Of a DNA stretch of 64,000 nt, positions 17,501 through 25,812 are shown one piece after another. The stretch lies in the NCBI RefSeq assembly GCF_003725295.1, contig NZ_QICB01000003.1:1-64000 (forward strand). Reading direction: 5' to 3'. Source of the stretch: Slackia faecicanis. Lineage in GTDB: Bacteria; Actinomycetota; Coriobacteriia; Coriobacteriales; Eggerthellaceae. Position 1 is the first letter of the stretch, and the number at the start of each line of letters is the position of its first letter. The translations under genes were made by a program, and so were the position numbers. The notes below the pieces were generated by a model. That model ran no database searches. It was given only the letters and a program-made list of their open reading frames with translations, and was not told where the DNA came from.

Positions 17501-18167
17501 CGATATCGCGCGCCTCTTCGATAAGCTCGACCATGGAGTGCAGGAGCTCCGAGGCGCTGCGGCACGACGGAGGCTTTCGGAAGCATCCGCATCCTTCAGG
17601 ATTCGCCGATGCGACGCGCACCAGCGAAAGAACCATGTCTTCGACGGAATCGGACGAACGCGCGCCCGCGCTGCGCGCCGCATACTCCGAGAACAACGCA
17701 TTGAACCCGCCCGGCGAAACGAATTCGTTTTCGCTCGACAGCGCCTTTTGCACCGACATGCGCAGCATGTCGTCGGCGTGGGCCGGATCGAGCACCGAAA
17801 ACGCGGGGTCGATCCCGAGTTCGACCGCATGCGTGCGAAGGATGCGCGAACACATGCCGTGAATGGTAGAAATCCATGCGTCATCGACCTTCAAGGCCTC
17901 ATCCGCCATGCCCTCTGCACGCAAGGTCGCCTTCACGCGCGACTTGATTTCGCCGGCGGCTTTCTCGGTGAACGTGATGGCCATCACCTGCTCGATGCCG
18001 TCGAGGAACGCGCCGCCGTCGGCGGCCGATCCGGGCAGAAGCGCCCAGGCGATGCGCTGGGTGAGCGTGAAGGTTTTTCCGCTGCCGGCGCCCGCCGATA
18101 CGACCAAGGGAGCATCGAGCGTTTTGACGCACTTCAGCTGGCCCGGTTTGAAGCGATTCAGATTCAT
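14508..18167 (-). CDS. addA: ATP-dependent helicase-nuclease subunit A (AddA type)
   Basis: AddA is the UvrD-type helicase with a fused RecB-family nuclease in the AddAB complex, which resects double-strand breaks for recombination. The 1219-residue product shows Walker A SAGAGSGKT (residues 24-32), the DEFQDTD Walker B motif near 359, GDAQQSIYRFRGAD just after it, HASKGLEFPIV in the second helicase domain, and a C-terminal nuclease motif LIVDYKTGG near 1132. It starts 4 bases after the addB stop with AAGGGGATAG as ribosome site, so the two genes form one operon. Length fits the family (about 1200). Confidence 0.93.
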   Translation of the reverse strand: MNLNRFKPGQLKCVKTLDAPLVVSAGAGSGKTFTLTQRIAWALLPGSAADGGAFLDGIEQVMAITFTEKAAGEIKSRVKATLRAEGMADEALKVDDAWISTIHGMCSRILRTHAVELGIDPAFSVLDPAHADDMLRMSVQKALSSENEFVSPGGFNALFSEYAARSAGARSSDSVEDMVLSLVRVASANPEGCGCFRKPPSCRSASELLHSMVELIEEARDIALAQKAGDSRDAWLQSADDFLERASSAAPDDAKRLLSFFNTCPWPSGRFGTKEYKAVVKDLQASCASVIQEARCLIAEPLLGELLGLASIVFESYARQKAELGLLDNDDLLIKASQALAFYPDIAREYENKFRIIMVDEFQDTDQLQVDMIKRMAGPGACRLCTVGDAQQSIYRFRGADVQVYKNHLASVAETNPEGLIELPDNFRSHGDVLKLVDRVFEQPNVFGKEFMSLRPSRDEKSVRRPFLGGPGRVDVFLSTYPERKGISRSDMALFEARRIARRFAELREAGHEAGDMVVLLGRMTNAGIYARALREEGFACVIAGGSIFASAPEVRIMQRLAEVIANPHATSALFEVLSSEMFALSADDFIALSTYEDDATGVLRRRSLDKGFHAVAEAVREQTDAVSPQLAHAAGVVDRIARDAGVRPVSAIMADAVVESGWISRLEKRGAEGQSVAANVLKAIRLVEGIEESGATGPSSVAREMASHIAIAKEPPGALSAKGGDFVRIMTVHASKGLEFPIVGLAEMAVSKPRSSAFSCTVLEGKAYVGLLPSRSVSGVSPSSPVAKAMKSEYMPFDDGRFDSVVEAVERAETPLARREILKEHEAEQELQERRRLLYVALTRAKEALVVAMTSARPAKNGDASGIDAESGIYDDIRSALFGLDDFEKGETFVDFGGSAPARIERIDAEESDFDADREGGPCESDKCGEADETVEIPRLREREGRKGVRLAGSRGDVASYSALAEAGGVDTSCFVSDSSIAAGESAASLDEEFWDALGEDLLRDADKATDFGAALHLCAQWAVRARNRSRGSLAMPSRERIRAIAHGCGLHDASLPRLEAALERWFSSDVAKACDRADALCAELPFFISLEEGGERCEESAAIRYLEGSIDLFASWKHEEGQPRRALIVDYKTGGSDDEGAEALHAKHELQASCYSYVALSRGFESVETLFVRVERPDAARPDQPCVVRYSFDRGDVASLRSRIDEACAELAKQRLR

Positions 18168-18171
18168 CGAG

Positions 18172-20838
18172 CTATCCCCTTCTTTGCGGACAGGAAATTT
18201 CAGGACAGTACGAGCAGGCGCCGGATGCGAGCGGGATCGGGGCGATCATGCCCGCCATAAGGCGCTGCAACGCCTCGGCGATACGCGACTCGGTGGCATC
18301 GAGCAGATCGTGGAAATGCGGTCCGAAATCGCCGCGATACACGCAGGTCTCGGCACGCAGGCCCGGCACATGGGCAGGTTCTATATCGCAGCTCAACGCG
18401 CCCGAGACCTTCGGCAGCCTTCCGTATCCGACGTAGAGCGCACCGACCACTTCGAAACCGAGCAGACGACGCACCGCCTGCGCATAGATAAGCGTCTGCA
18501 CCTTGCCCTGCTTCATGGCCGAACCTTTGCTTTCGGGTTCGTACAGGTCGTAATCGGGAGAAAGCGAGCTTTTGTAGTCGATGATGACGGCGCGGCCGCG
18601 CGCGTCGACATCGATGCGGTCGATCTTGCCGACAAGCTTGCAGCCCGCGTAATCGAACGCCTCGTGCACGGGAATCTCGTATTCGAATGCATAGGGCGAA
18701 AAATCGGGAAGCAAGCACGCCTCGCGATCGAGAAAACGCTTCAACCGGTCGCACAGGTCGTCCACCTCGCGTTCCTCGAACACGGAAACGGGCACGAGCC
18801 TGTTGCTCGACGGCTTGCGATCGAATTGGGACGCACGCTGCTCGACGAGGACTTCGTCCATGACCGCCCGCGCCTGTTCGAGAGTCGACTCGTCGACCTT
18901 AGCCGCGACGCCCGCCTGGAAGCGACGGTAGAACTCCTCGAGCGCGCCGTGGGAGAAATCGCCCATTTCAACGGCGCCGAAGCCCTCTTCGATATCGTCG
19001 AGGCGAAGGCGGCGCAGCGCGAACCATTTCTGGGGGCATTCGAGATAGCTTTCGATCTGCGACGCCGAGAAGCACGGCTCGTTCACGATAAAGCCGCCTT
19101 TGCCGATGCGTGGAAGCATGATCGAGCGCTTCGCCGACTCGGACTCGATGCGTGCTATCGTGGGGGCATCGACGCGCGCGGCGCATTCGGGATTGCCTTC
19201 GCGCAGCGAAGCGTTTTCCTGCAGCAGCTCCTCGCCTCGTTCGATCAGCCCCTCCATCAGGCAGGGAGGCAGCGTATAGCGGTTGTCGACCTCGTCGGCA
19301 TCGGTGGGGTCGGCGCGGAAGCAGTCGACGAATTCTTCCACCGTGGCCGCAGGATACGTCGGGCCCGCTTCTTCGTCGTTCAAGCGCCTCTCGATCACCA
19401 GGGCGTCATGCGCCCTGCCGACCGCGGCGGCGAATGCGCGGCGCATATCGTCGAGCGCATAGCGCGGACGCGCCACGCCGAGCTCTTTCGCGAACGCCGA
19501 AGCGGCGTCGTCGGCGTTTTTCACGGGGAACGAAACATTGTCCATATCGCACATGACCACGGTATTCCATACGCGGTCGCCCGCCGACTCGATGCGGCGC
19601 GCATCGACCACCATGACGCAAGGCTCTTCCGCGCACGTCGCGCGCGATGCATCGACGCGCAAGGCATCAGCCGCCTCGACCACCGCGCGCGCATCCGCTC
19701 CGACGCATCGGGCCGCCGCCATAAGGTCGCGCAACGCGCCGATCGCAGCGAGCTGCTCGGAAACCGTAGGCTCGTCGAAGCCGAGAGCGCGCGACCTGTC
19801 TTCGAAATAGCCGAGCAGCGCATCGGCATCGGCCGAATCAACCAGGTCTTCGAAGTATTCGAATGAACGGGACCTGGTGCGAAGCGCATCGAGGCAGGCC
19901 TCGCGCGTCATGAGCCTATCGCAGCGCAGGCGGGCGTCGAAATCGTACGCTTCGGCGCTCGACAGGCCCGAAAACGGATTGAGCAGGAAATCGGCGCATG
20001 AGGCTTTGTCGGCCTCGAATCCGTGCATGATGCTATGGACCGCGAAATAAGCACGGCCGAAATGCGTGTCGCGAAAGGCACGGCGCGCGCTGACGCCGCA
20101 CGGAATTCCCGCACGTTCGAGCGGCTCCACCAGCGATTCGTATCGGGCGAGCGGATCGCGCGCCGTTATGAGAACGCTTCCCTTGGACGCATAGCCCATG
20201 ACGGTATCGGCAAGAAGATACGGCTCGGCGTATCTGCCCGAAGGAAACGCGAAGCGCAGATCGACGCCTTCTTTCGGCTTTGCGATGCGGCCGCCGAACG
20301 ACGAACGCGACTCGACCGAGCGAAAACATGAGGCGGCGAGCTTTTCCTGCGCAGCCGTCAGAACCACGTCGTAGACGACCGCTTCGTCGGCGGCCGGAAG
20401 ACCCGACGCGCGCTCGGCCATGATGCGGCATGCGCGGCCGGCATCGACCAGCGACGCGACGGCAAGCACCCGCTCATAGCGGCGCAACGCCTCGACAAGC
20501 GGCTCGAAGCGCGAGGGCACCTGGCGATCGCCGCGCAAGGCGTCTTCGAATTCGTCGGAGCCGAGCGCTTCGTCGGCAAGACGGACCAGAAGGCGCACCA
20601 TGCCGAACGTGCACGGAAGACCCGCGCCGTCGCTCGAATCGAGCGCCGCATACAGCGCCATGACCCGCTGCGCCCGCGACGCGATCCGACGGCCGTCGCC
20701 TTCGAGGGACCAGGCATCGGCCACCCACGAGCCGACCGATGCGACGGATGCGGCGAAAGAATACGGGTCGTCGGACGCTGCGTGACGACGCCTGAAAGCA
20801 AGCGCCTGCGCACTATCGGGGAACAAAACGGTCAACAC
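18172..20838 (-). CDS. addB: Helicase-nuclease subunit B (AddB type, iron-sulfur nuclease)
   Basis: This is the partner of AddA. The C-terminal RecB-like nuclease carries VIIDYKSSLS. It is framed by the iron-sulfur cysteine pattern of AddB: one Cys in LECPQKWFALRRL near residue 600 and three in ACSYCPEISCPQ at the end. The N-terminal ~550 residues are the degenerate helicase-like part. At 888 residues it is shorter than many AddB proteins. I chose a GTG at 20838: an ATG at 20856 opens the same frame, but the sequence between them is itself a perfect AAGGAGG ribosome site 8 bases before the GTG, and a TATAAT lies at 20868-20873 just upstream. Confidence 0.87.
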   Translation of the reverse strand: MLTVLFPDSAQALAFRRRHAASDDPYSFAASVASVGSWVADAWSLEGDGRRIASRAQRVMALYAALDSSDGAGLPCTFGMVRLLVRLADEALGSDEFEDALRGDRQVPSRFEPLVEALRRYERVLAVASLVDAGRACRIMAERASGLPAADEAVVYDVVLTAAQEKLAASCFRSVESRSSFGGRIAKPKEGVDLRFAFPSGRYAEPYLLADTVMGYASKGSVLITARDPLARYESLVEPLERAGIPCGVSARRAFRDTHFGRAYFAVHSIMHGFEADKASCADFLLNPFSGLSSAEAYDFDARLRCDRLMTREACLDALRTRSRSFEYFEDLVDSADADALLGYFEDRSRALGFDEPTVSEQLAAIGALRDLMAAARCVGADARAVVEAADALRVDASRATCAEEPCVMVVDARRIESAGDRVWNTVVMCDMDNVSFPVKNADDAASAFAKELGVARPRYALDDMRRAFAAAVGRAHDALVIERRLNDEEAGPTYPAATVEEFVDCFRADPTDADEVDNRYTLPPCLMEGLIERGEELLQENASLREGNPECAARVDAPTIARIESESAKRSIMLPRIGKGGFIVNEPCFSASQIESYLECPQKWFALRRLRLDDIEEGFGAVEMGDFSHGALEEFYRRFQAGVAAKVDESTLEQARAVMDEVLVEQRASQFDRKPSSNRLVPVSVFEEREVDDLCDRLKRFLDREACLLPDFSPYAFEYEIPVHEAFDYAGCKLVGKIDRIDVDARGRAVIIDYKSSLSPDYDLYEPESKGSAMKQGKVQTLIYAQAVRRLLGFEVVGALYVGYGRLPKVSGALSCDIEPAHVPGLRAETCVYRGDFGPHFHDLLDATESRIAEALQRLMAGMIAPIPLASGACSYCPEISCPQRRG

Positions 20839-20946
20839 TTGAGCGGCCTCCTTCATATCGGAAGCCCATTATAACGCACAGGCGGCAGCGAAGCGCCCGT
20901 TTCTCAAACATTTGTTCGTAATAAGAGAAAGAGCCGCGCATGAAAA

Positions 20947-20990
20947 CAAAATGCCCCTCCGCGTCGCACCGATGTGCGCGCGAAGGGGCG
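20947..20990 (-). terminator. Terminator after the NifU-domain gene
   Basis: A stem built from GCCCCT..CGCG and CGCG.AGGGGC with an inner CGCAC/GTGCG helix is followed on the minus strand by ATTTTGTTTTC. It lies about 55 bases downstream of the NifU-like stop and upstream of addB. Confidence 0.7.
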
Positions 20991-21043
20991 ATGTGCTTCG
21001 CCGGCGAACCGACGAAATCGGAAACAATGTGCGCGGAGGCTTC

Positions 21044-21274
21044 CTACGCGGGGACGACCTTGGTGACGCCCGGGACGTGCTCTTTGAGGATACGCTCGAC
21101 GCCGTTGGCGAGGGTCATCTGGCTCATGGGGCAGCCCTTGCAAGCGCCCTGAAGCTCGACCACCACGACGCCGTCTTCCTGAACGTCGACCAGGGCGACG
21201 TCGCCGCCGTCAGCCTGCAGGCTGGGACGGATGAGGTCGAGAACGCGGCTGACCTGTTCTTTATCGATAGCCAT
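21044..21274 (-). CDS. NifU C-terminal-domain protein (Fe-S scaffold)
   Basis: This is a 76-residue stand-alone NifU_C domain (NfuA-like), which carries and transfers iron-sulfur clusters to client proteins. The cluster motif CKGCPMS is present after the typical LRPSLQADGGDV-like opening (here IRPSLQADGGDVALVDV). It starts at an ATG with AAAAGGAG upstream and is flanked by an intrinsic terminator. It lies between addB and a desulfoferrodoxin gene, all on the minus strand. Iron-sulfur client enzymes nearby include the PFOR and AddB. Confidence 0.92.
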   Translation of the reverse strand: MAIDKEQVSRVLDLIRPSLQADGGDVALVDVQEDGVVVVELQGACKGCPMSQMTLANGVERILKEHVPGVTKVVPA

Positions 21275-21374
21275 ATCGATACTCCTTTTCGCTTAAAGAA
21301 TACGAATCGTTGGAATTGTATCCCGATTCGACGCGCTGCGCGACGGCAGACGCGACGCATTCGGGCTGCGATGC

Positions 21375-21406
21375 AAAAAACGCGCCGCCCTTGCGAGCGG
21401 CGCGCA
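21375..21406 (-). terminator. Desulfoferrodoxin terminator
   Basis: The stem CGCGCCGC/GCGGCGCG (21382-21389 with 21398-21405) is followed on the minus strand by six U residues. It begins 15 bases after the desulfoferrodoxin stop. Confidence 0.85.
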
Positions 21407-21420
21407 CTAGATCATGCGGC

Positions 21421-21801
21421 TTAGAGCTCGTTGACCCACAGGCCGTGCAGATTGCAGTACTCGTACACCTTGACGGCGGCGTCGCCCTCGGCCAGGACGA
21501 ACTCGGCCTTCGGCTCGTTCTCGGCGGTGAGCTGAGCGACCTGGTAGCCCTTCTCGGTGACCAGGACGACGAACTGGATGAGGTGCTCCTCGGTCATGGG
21601 ATGCTCGACTTCGCCCACCTTGACGCGAACGACGGAGCCTTCGGCCTCGACGACGGGAACGTGCTTCTCGACGGCGGCGTCGACGGAACCGGCAACGAGC
21701 TCGACCATCTTCTCGCCGCAGCACATCACGGGAACGCCTGCGTCGACGACCTTGATGACGATGTTGCCGCAGTGCTCGCACTTGAAGAATTTGATATCCA
21801 T
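21421..21801 (-). CDS. dfx: Desulfoferrodoxin (superoxide reductase)
   Basis: This enzyme reduces superoxide to hydrogen peroxide without producing O2, a defence of anaerobes. The 126-residue product is the two-iron type. The N-terminal desulforedoxin centre has CEHCGN and VMCCGE (Cys x4). The catalytic centre supplies EKHVPV, EHPMTEEH and the C-terminal CNLHGLW, giving the four His and one Cys ligands. It starts at an ATG preceded by AAGGGGG. It forms a single-gene unit with its own terminator. Its presence fits an obligate anaerobe together with the pyruvate:ferredoxin oxidoreductase. Confidence 0.96.
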   Translation of the reverse strand: MDIKFFKCEHCGNIVIKVVDAGVPVMCCGEKMVELVAGSVDAAVEKHVPVVEAEGSVVRVKVGEVEHPMTEEHLIQFVVLVTEKGYQVAQLTAENEPKAEFVLAEGDAAVKVYEYCNLHGLWVNEL

Positions 21802-21845
21802 GGTATTGCCCCCTTAATCAAGCAATCTTGTTTACACCCGATATG

Positions 21846-22679
21846 TTACTTCTTTTGTGACATATCGGGAAGCCCCTCTTGGGGCAGCTTCATTGTAACC
21901 GCATAAATCAGCAAAGCCACGCCCGCAATGATCAAAGGAACCGAAAGGAGCTGGCCCATGGTCAGCCAATCGCCCCAGAGATAGCCCAGCTGGGCATCGG
22001 GCTCGCGGATGAATTCGACCAGGAAGCGGAACGTGCCGTACATGGCGAGGAACAGGCCGATGAACGTGCCGCGCGGGCGCGGCGGGTTCTTGCGCGACAA
22101 GGCATAGAGCACGCAGAAGATCACGACGCCCTCGAGAAGGGCCTCGTAGAGCTGGGACGGATGGCGCGGCATCGAGCCCGCGGCACCGCCGAACACCACG
22201 CCCCACGGCAGGTCGGTCGGCGCGCCCCACAGCTCGCCGTTGACGAAGTTCGCGCAGCGGCCGAAGAACAGGCCGATCGCGCCGCCCACCGCGCCCATGT
22301 CGGCCAGCGTGAGGAAGGGGATGTGCGTGATCTTCGACGCAACGACGCCGCCCAGCAAAACGCCGATCAAACCGCCGTGGAAGCTCATGCCGCCCTTGTT
22401 GAAGGCGAGGATCTGGTCGGGATGCTGCAGGTAATAGCCGTCGCCGTAGAAAAGCACGTAGCCGAGCCTTCCGCCCAAAATGACGCCGATCACGACGCAG
22501 ATGACGATCGTGAAAAACGCGTCCTCGCCCACGCGCACACGCCAGCGCCGCGAAACGTCGAGCAGCACGACGGCCGCGCAGATGAAGCCCGCCACATAGG
22601 CAAGGCCGTACCAGCGGATCTGAAACGGCCCGATCGCAAGCGCCACGGGGTCGAGCATCTGATAGATATCGTTGAGCAT
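21846..22679 (-). CDS. lgt: Prolipoprotein diacylglyceryl transferase
   Basis: Lgt is an integral membrane enzyme that attaches diacylglycerol to the lipobox Cys of prelipoproteins. The 277-residue product has about seven transmembrane segments and opens with GPFQIRWYGLAYVAGF, typical of the family. The signature GRCANFVNGELWG lies near residue 145, preceded by MSFHGGLIGVLLGG. I chose the ATG at 22679, preceded by GAAAGGAAG; the frame is open another 19 codons without a better site. One possible client in this window is the Tat-exported flavoprotein with a MAGC lipobox. Confidence 0.95.
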   Translation of the reverse strand: MLNDIYQMLDPVALAIGPFQIRWYGLAYVAGFICAAVVLLDVSRRWRVRVGEDAFFTIVICVVIGVILGGRLGYVLFYGDGYYLQHPDQILAFNKGGMSFHGGLIGVLLGGVVASKITHIPFLTLADMGAVGGAIGLFFGRCANFVNGELWGAPTDLPWGVVFGGAAGSMPRHPSQLYEALLEGVVIFCVLYALSRKNPPRPRGTFIGLFLAMYGTFRFLVEFIREPDAQLGYLWGDWLTMGQLLSVPLIIAGVALLIYAVTMKLPQEGLPDMSQKK

Positions 22680-22697
22680 CGGCTTCCTTTCTTCCAT

Positions 22698-22733
22698 GAA
22701 AACGCCGGGTCGCGCAAGCGCGGCCCGGCGTTG
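22698..22733 (-). terminator. Terminator of the LCP gene
   Basis: AACGCCGGG.CGCGC pairs with GCGCG.CCCGGCGTT around CAAG (22701-22732) and is followed by TTTTC on the minus strand. It sits between the LCP stop and the lgt ribosome site, so lgt probably has its own promoter or depends on read-through. Confidence 0.75.
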
Positions 22734-22745
22734 CAAGCGCCCTCG

Positions 22746-24266
22746 TTACGAAGCGTTCGTCGCAACAGGCGCGGCTGTTTTCTCGCGCGCGTCCAAGACG
22801 GCCTGCCAGTCTTTTCCGACGACCACCAGGATATCGGTCTCGAACGCGTAGTTCACGGCATCGAGCACGGCGCGGCCCGTTCCGAGCGTCGCGACGATCG
22901 CCTCAGCCTTCGCCTCGTTTTCCGCCTTCTGATACACGACGAGCGTGCTTTCGTAGACGGCCTGGTTCGCGTTGCCCACGGAATCGACCGTGAAGCCCGC
23001 GCCCTCGAGCAAAGACGCCGCATCGGCCGCGGCCCCTTCGACGCTGCCGCCGTTATTCACCGTGATGGAAAACGACGCGGAATCGACCGACTCGATGATC
23101 GATTCCTTATCCTGCTGAGGAACCTCGCCCGCCACGAAACGCTCCATCATGGCCTTCCACTCGTCGGAGATGGGCTCTTGGTACACGTCGTCTCCCGCCC
23201 TGGAGAGATACGTCGGCATGACGCCCGTCATGACGGATTCGGCCACGATATCGCGCAGCGACGACATCATGGCGTAGGCGGCCTTGACGTCCATGTCGGT
23301 TTTCACGCAGTCGGAAAAACCGTCCATGCCCGTGTAAAACGACAGCTTGTCCATTCCCACGAACTTCTTGAACAGGGCCTGAGCAACCTGCGATTCGTTC
23401 AGGCCGCGCTGCAATTCGGGCGTTGCGGCGAAATCGTTGGCGCGGCACAGGAACAAAGCCTGCTCGCCCGAGAGCACCTGAAAACCTGCAGGAAGGCTCA
23501 TCGTGCCCGCGTCGGAATCGCTCACCGGCTCGGACAGGTCCACCTCGACGCCGCCCACCGAATCGACCAGCGCGACGAAGCCTTCGGCGTCGGTTTTCGC
23601 GTAATGGGACACTTGGACGCCCGACAGGTTTTCGACGGCCGAAACGACTTCCGCGTCGCCTCCTATCGCCTGAGCCTCGCCCAAACGATGCGCCTTGCCG
23701 TCGGAAAGCTTCACGCGCGCATTGCCGGGAATAACCACCGCCGAGGCGGAGGCGTTCTCGGAATCGGTGCGCACGAGCAGCACCACGTCGGGGCCCGTTC
23801 CCCCGTCGCCGTCGTCATACGACGCGGCGAGCACGGTGTAGACGGGGCCTTCGGCGGGGGCGTCGGCCAGAACCGACGCGAGGGCGGGGTCTTGCAGCTG
23901 AAGCCTGTCGTTGACGCCGCCGATGAACACGAACCACGCCGCGACCGACGCCACGGCAAGCGCGACGGCGGCCAACGCCACGGCGACGGCGATCTTGCGA
24001 CGACGGCTCGACGCCACGGCGCGTTCGATGAACGCCTGCTGGCTCATGCGATTCGTATAGTCACGCCTGCTTTCGCGCGTCGAGGTGTTCGGAAGCACCT
24101 GATGGATTTCGCCGCGCTCGACATTGCGCGTGCGGCGCGGGCTGGCCTGTTCCCTGCGAGACGGAATCGGACTCGGAATGCGCGCGACATGGGTGCCCAG
24201 CGTCGCGCGGCGCATCTGCCTCGATGTTTTCTTATATTGAGCACTGCTCGGTCGACGTGTAACCAT
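22746..24266 (-). CDS. LytR-CpsA-Psr (LCP) family cell-wall ligase with C-terminal LytR_C domain
   Basis: LCP proteins transfer anionic glycopolymers from lipid carriers to peptidoglycan on the outer face of the membrane. The 506-residue product has a basic cytoplasmic N-terminus of ~90 residues, one transmembrane helix (KIAVAVALAAVALAVASVAAW), a central LCP domain with VVLLVRTDSE, VSHYAKTDAEGFVALVDSVGGVEV and DSDAGTMSLPAGFQVLSGEQAL, and a C-terminal LytR_C-like domain starting near SFSITVNNGGSVEGAA. The usual Arg-rich substrate motif is only partly kept. It starts 15 bases after murA, so the two cell-wall genes are probably co-transcribed. The ribosome site is weak (GGGGCGG). Confidence 0.85.
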   Translation of the reverse strand: MVTRRPSSAQYKKTSRQMRRATLGTHVARIPSPIPSRREQASPRRTRNVERGEIHQVLPNTSTRESRRDYTNRMSQQAFIERAVASSRRRKIAVAVALAAVALAVASVAAWFVFIGGVNDRLQLQDPALASVLADAPAEGPVYTVLAASYDDGDGGTGPDVVLLVRTDSENASASAVVIPGNARVKLSDGKAHRLGEAQAIGGDAEVVSAVENLSGVQVSHYAKTDAEGFVALVDSVGGVEVDLSEPVSDSDAGTMSLPAGFQVLSGEQALFLCRANDFAATPELQRGLNESQVAQALFKKFVGMDKLSFYTGMDGFSDCVKTDMDVKAAYAMMSSLRDIVAESVMTGVMPTYLSRAGDDVYQEPISDEWKAMMERFVAGEVPQQDKESIIESVDSASFSITVNNGGSVEGAAADAASLLEGAGFTVDSVGNANQAVYESTLVVYQKAENEAKAEAIVATLGTGRAVLDAVNYAFETDILVVVGKDWQAVLDAREKTAAPVATNAS

Positions 24267-24281
24267 ATCCGCCGCCCCGAA

Positions 24282-25565
24282 CTACCAATCGATGTCTTCG
24301 TCGGGCTCGCGATGCAGGCGCGCGCCGAGAGACGAGAGCTTGCCGACGTAATCTTCGTAGCCGCGGTCGATGTGGTGGACCTTATGCACGCGCGTGACGC
24401 CTTCCGCGAAAACGCCCGCCAGCACCAACGCCGCGCCGCAGCGCAGGTCGGTGGCCTTCACATCGGTGCCCTGCAGCGACGTGACGCCTTCGACGATGGC
24501 GTGGTGGTCTTCGATGGTCACGCTGGCGCCCATACGGCCGATTTCGTCGGCGAACATGAAGCGGTTCTCGAACACGTTCTCGGTGATGACCGAATTGCCC
24601 TGGGCGACGGCGGCGAGCAGCATGAACTGGGCCTGCAGATCGGTGGGGAATCCCGGATGGGGCAAGGTCTGGATATCGATCGCCTCCAGAGGACCCTTCC
24701 TGGACACGGTGATCCAGTCGTCGCCGAAATCGACGGTGCAGCCCATGGCGTGAAGCTTCATGAGCGCCATGCGCAAGAAACCGGGCTCGATGCCGCGCAC
24801 CGTGACAGGACCGCCCGTCATGGCGCCGCCCACCAGAAACGTTCCGGCCTCGATGCGGTCGCCCACCGTGGTGTGCTCGCACGGGTGCAGCTCGGATGCG
24901 GAAACGCCTTCGACCACGATGGTCGGCGTGCCCGCGCCGCTCACGCGCGCGCCCATGGCGTTGAGCATATCGGCCAAGTCTTCGATTTCGGGTTCGCGCG
25001 CGGCGTTTTCGATGACGGTCTGGCCTTCGGCGGTAACCGCGCACATCATGGTGTTCTCGGTGGCGCCGACGCTCGGGAAATCGAGGGCCACATAGGCGCC
25101 GTGCAGACCGTTGGGCGTGCTTGCCTCGATGAATCCGTGGTCGGTTTCGAAATGGACGCCGAGCGCCTCCATGCCCACCATATGCATATCGATCTTGCGG
25201 GCGCCCAGGTTGCAGCCGCCGGGCATGGCCACGCGGGCGCGGCCGAAGCGGGCGACGAGCGGGCCGAGCACGGAAATGGACGCGCGCATCTTGGAGACCA
25301 GCTCATAGGGGGTTTCCCACGTGTCCACGTTCGCCGTGTCGATCACGAGCGTATGGTCTTCGCGCTGCACGCGGGCGCCGAGCGTTTCGAGCACCTTGGA
25401 CATGACGGCGATATCGGAAATAAGCGGAACGTTGTGGATGACGCTTTCGCCCGCGCCGAGGATGGACGCGGCGATGAGCTTGAGCGCGGAATTCTTCGCG
25501 CCGGAAACGCGGACCTCTCCAACGAGCGGCGTGCCGCCTTCGACGACGATCATCTCTTTCGCCAT
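24282..25565 (-). CDS. murA: UDP-N-acetylglucosamine 1-carboxyvinyltransferase
   Basis: MurA catalyses the first committed step of peptidoglycan synthesis, enolpyruvyl transfer to UDP-GlcNAc. The 427-residue product begins [26 protein letters not shown], with the conserved Lys-Asn pair. It later shows [15 protein letters not shown], and the flexible loop that normally carries the fosfomycin-target Cys lies near residue 115-125. I could not find a Cys at that place: the local sequence is ...[14 protein letters not shown], so the only nearby Cys is in PGGC, the position usually given for the active-site loop. ATG at 25565 follows AAAAGGGGATCG. The leader carries two terminator-like hairpins. 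Confidence 0.94.
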   Translation of the reverse strand: MAKEMIVVEGGTPLVGEVRVSGAKNSALKLIAASILGAGESVIHNVPLISDIAVMSKVLETLGARVQREDHTLVIDTANVDTWETPYELVSKMRASISVLGPLVARFGRARVAMPGGCNLGARKIDMHMVGMEALGVHFETDHGFIEASTPNGLHGAYVALDFPSVGATENTMMCAVTAEGQTVIENAAREPEIEDLADMLNAMGARVSGAGTPTIVVEGVSASELHPCEHTTVGDRIEAGTFLVGGAMTGGPVTVRGIEPGFLRMALMKLHAMGCTVDFGDDWITVSRKGPLEAIDIQTLPHPGFPTDLQAQFMLLAAVAQGNSVITENVFENRFMFADEIGRMGASVTIEDHHAIVEGVTSLQGTDVKATDLRCGAALVLAGVFAEGVTRVHKVHHIDRGYEDYVGKLSSLGARLHREPDEDIDW

Positions 25566-25584
25566 GATTTCGATCCCCTTTTCT

Positions 25585-25610
25585 ATAAAAAGCCGCACTG
25601 AAGGCGGCTC
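25585..25610 (-). terminator. Terminator-like hairpin in the murA leader (proximal)
   Basis: On the minus strand AGCCGC-CTTCAGT-GCGGCT is followed directly by TTTTTAT. It ends about 20 bases before the murA ribosome site, so it would stop transcripts entering murA unless prevented from folding. Confidence 0.65.
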
Positions 25611-25638
25611 GAGTAGCGTATGCACTCCGTGCATTTTC

Positions 25639-25681
25639 CCAAAAAAGAAGAAAGGGTTGAACCCTTGCGCGGCAACCCTTT
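25639..25681 (-). terminator. Terminator-like hairpin in the murA leader (distal)
   Basis: AAAGGGTTG pairs with CAACCCTTT (25651-25659 with 25673-25681) and is followed on the minus strand by CTTCTTTTTTGGG. It lies between the tsf terminator and the second murA hairpin. An ATGCAC/GTGCAT dyad sits between the two hairpins. Confidence 0.6.
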
Positions 25682-25750
25682 CATAAAACCACAGCGCCGA
25701 GCGATTCGGCGCGCCGCCGATATGCGCACCACGGAGCATCTTCTCCACAT

Positions 25751-25785
25751 AAAAAAGAAAACGCCGGCGAAAAACGCCGGCGTTT
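25751..25785 (-). terminator. tsf terminator
   Basis: A perfect 10-11 bp stem AACGCCGGCG/CGCCGGCGTT with five-base loop is followed on the minus strand by TTTCTTTTTT. It closes the rpsB-tsf operon. Confidence 0.9.
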
Positions 25786-25812
25786 CATATTGATGCGAAA
25801 GCCTGGAGACTT

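Noticed and set aside
17863-19866. Open frame antisense to addA and addB
   Set aside because: Same pattern: it crosses two genuine genes and its product is low-complexity with no known motif.
21879-25601. Open frame of about 1240 codons antisense to lgt, the LCP gene and murA
   Set aside because: It spans three well-supported genes on the other strand and has no recognisable domain; it is a codon-bias shadow.
25639-25681. Phe-rich leader peptide (Phe-attenuation) before murA
   Set aside because: The run of Phe codons is simply the U-tract of the hairpin read in frame, and no start with a ribosome site is present.
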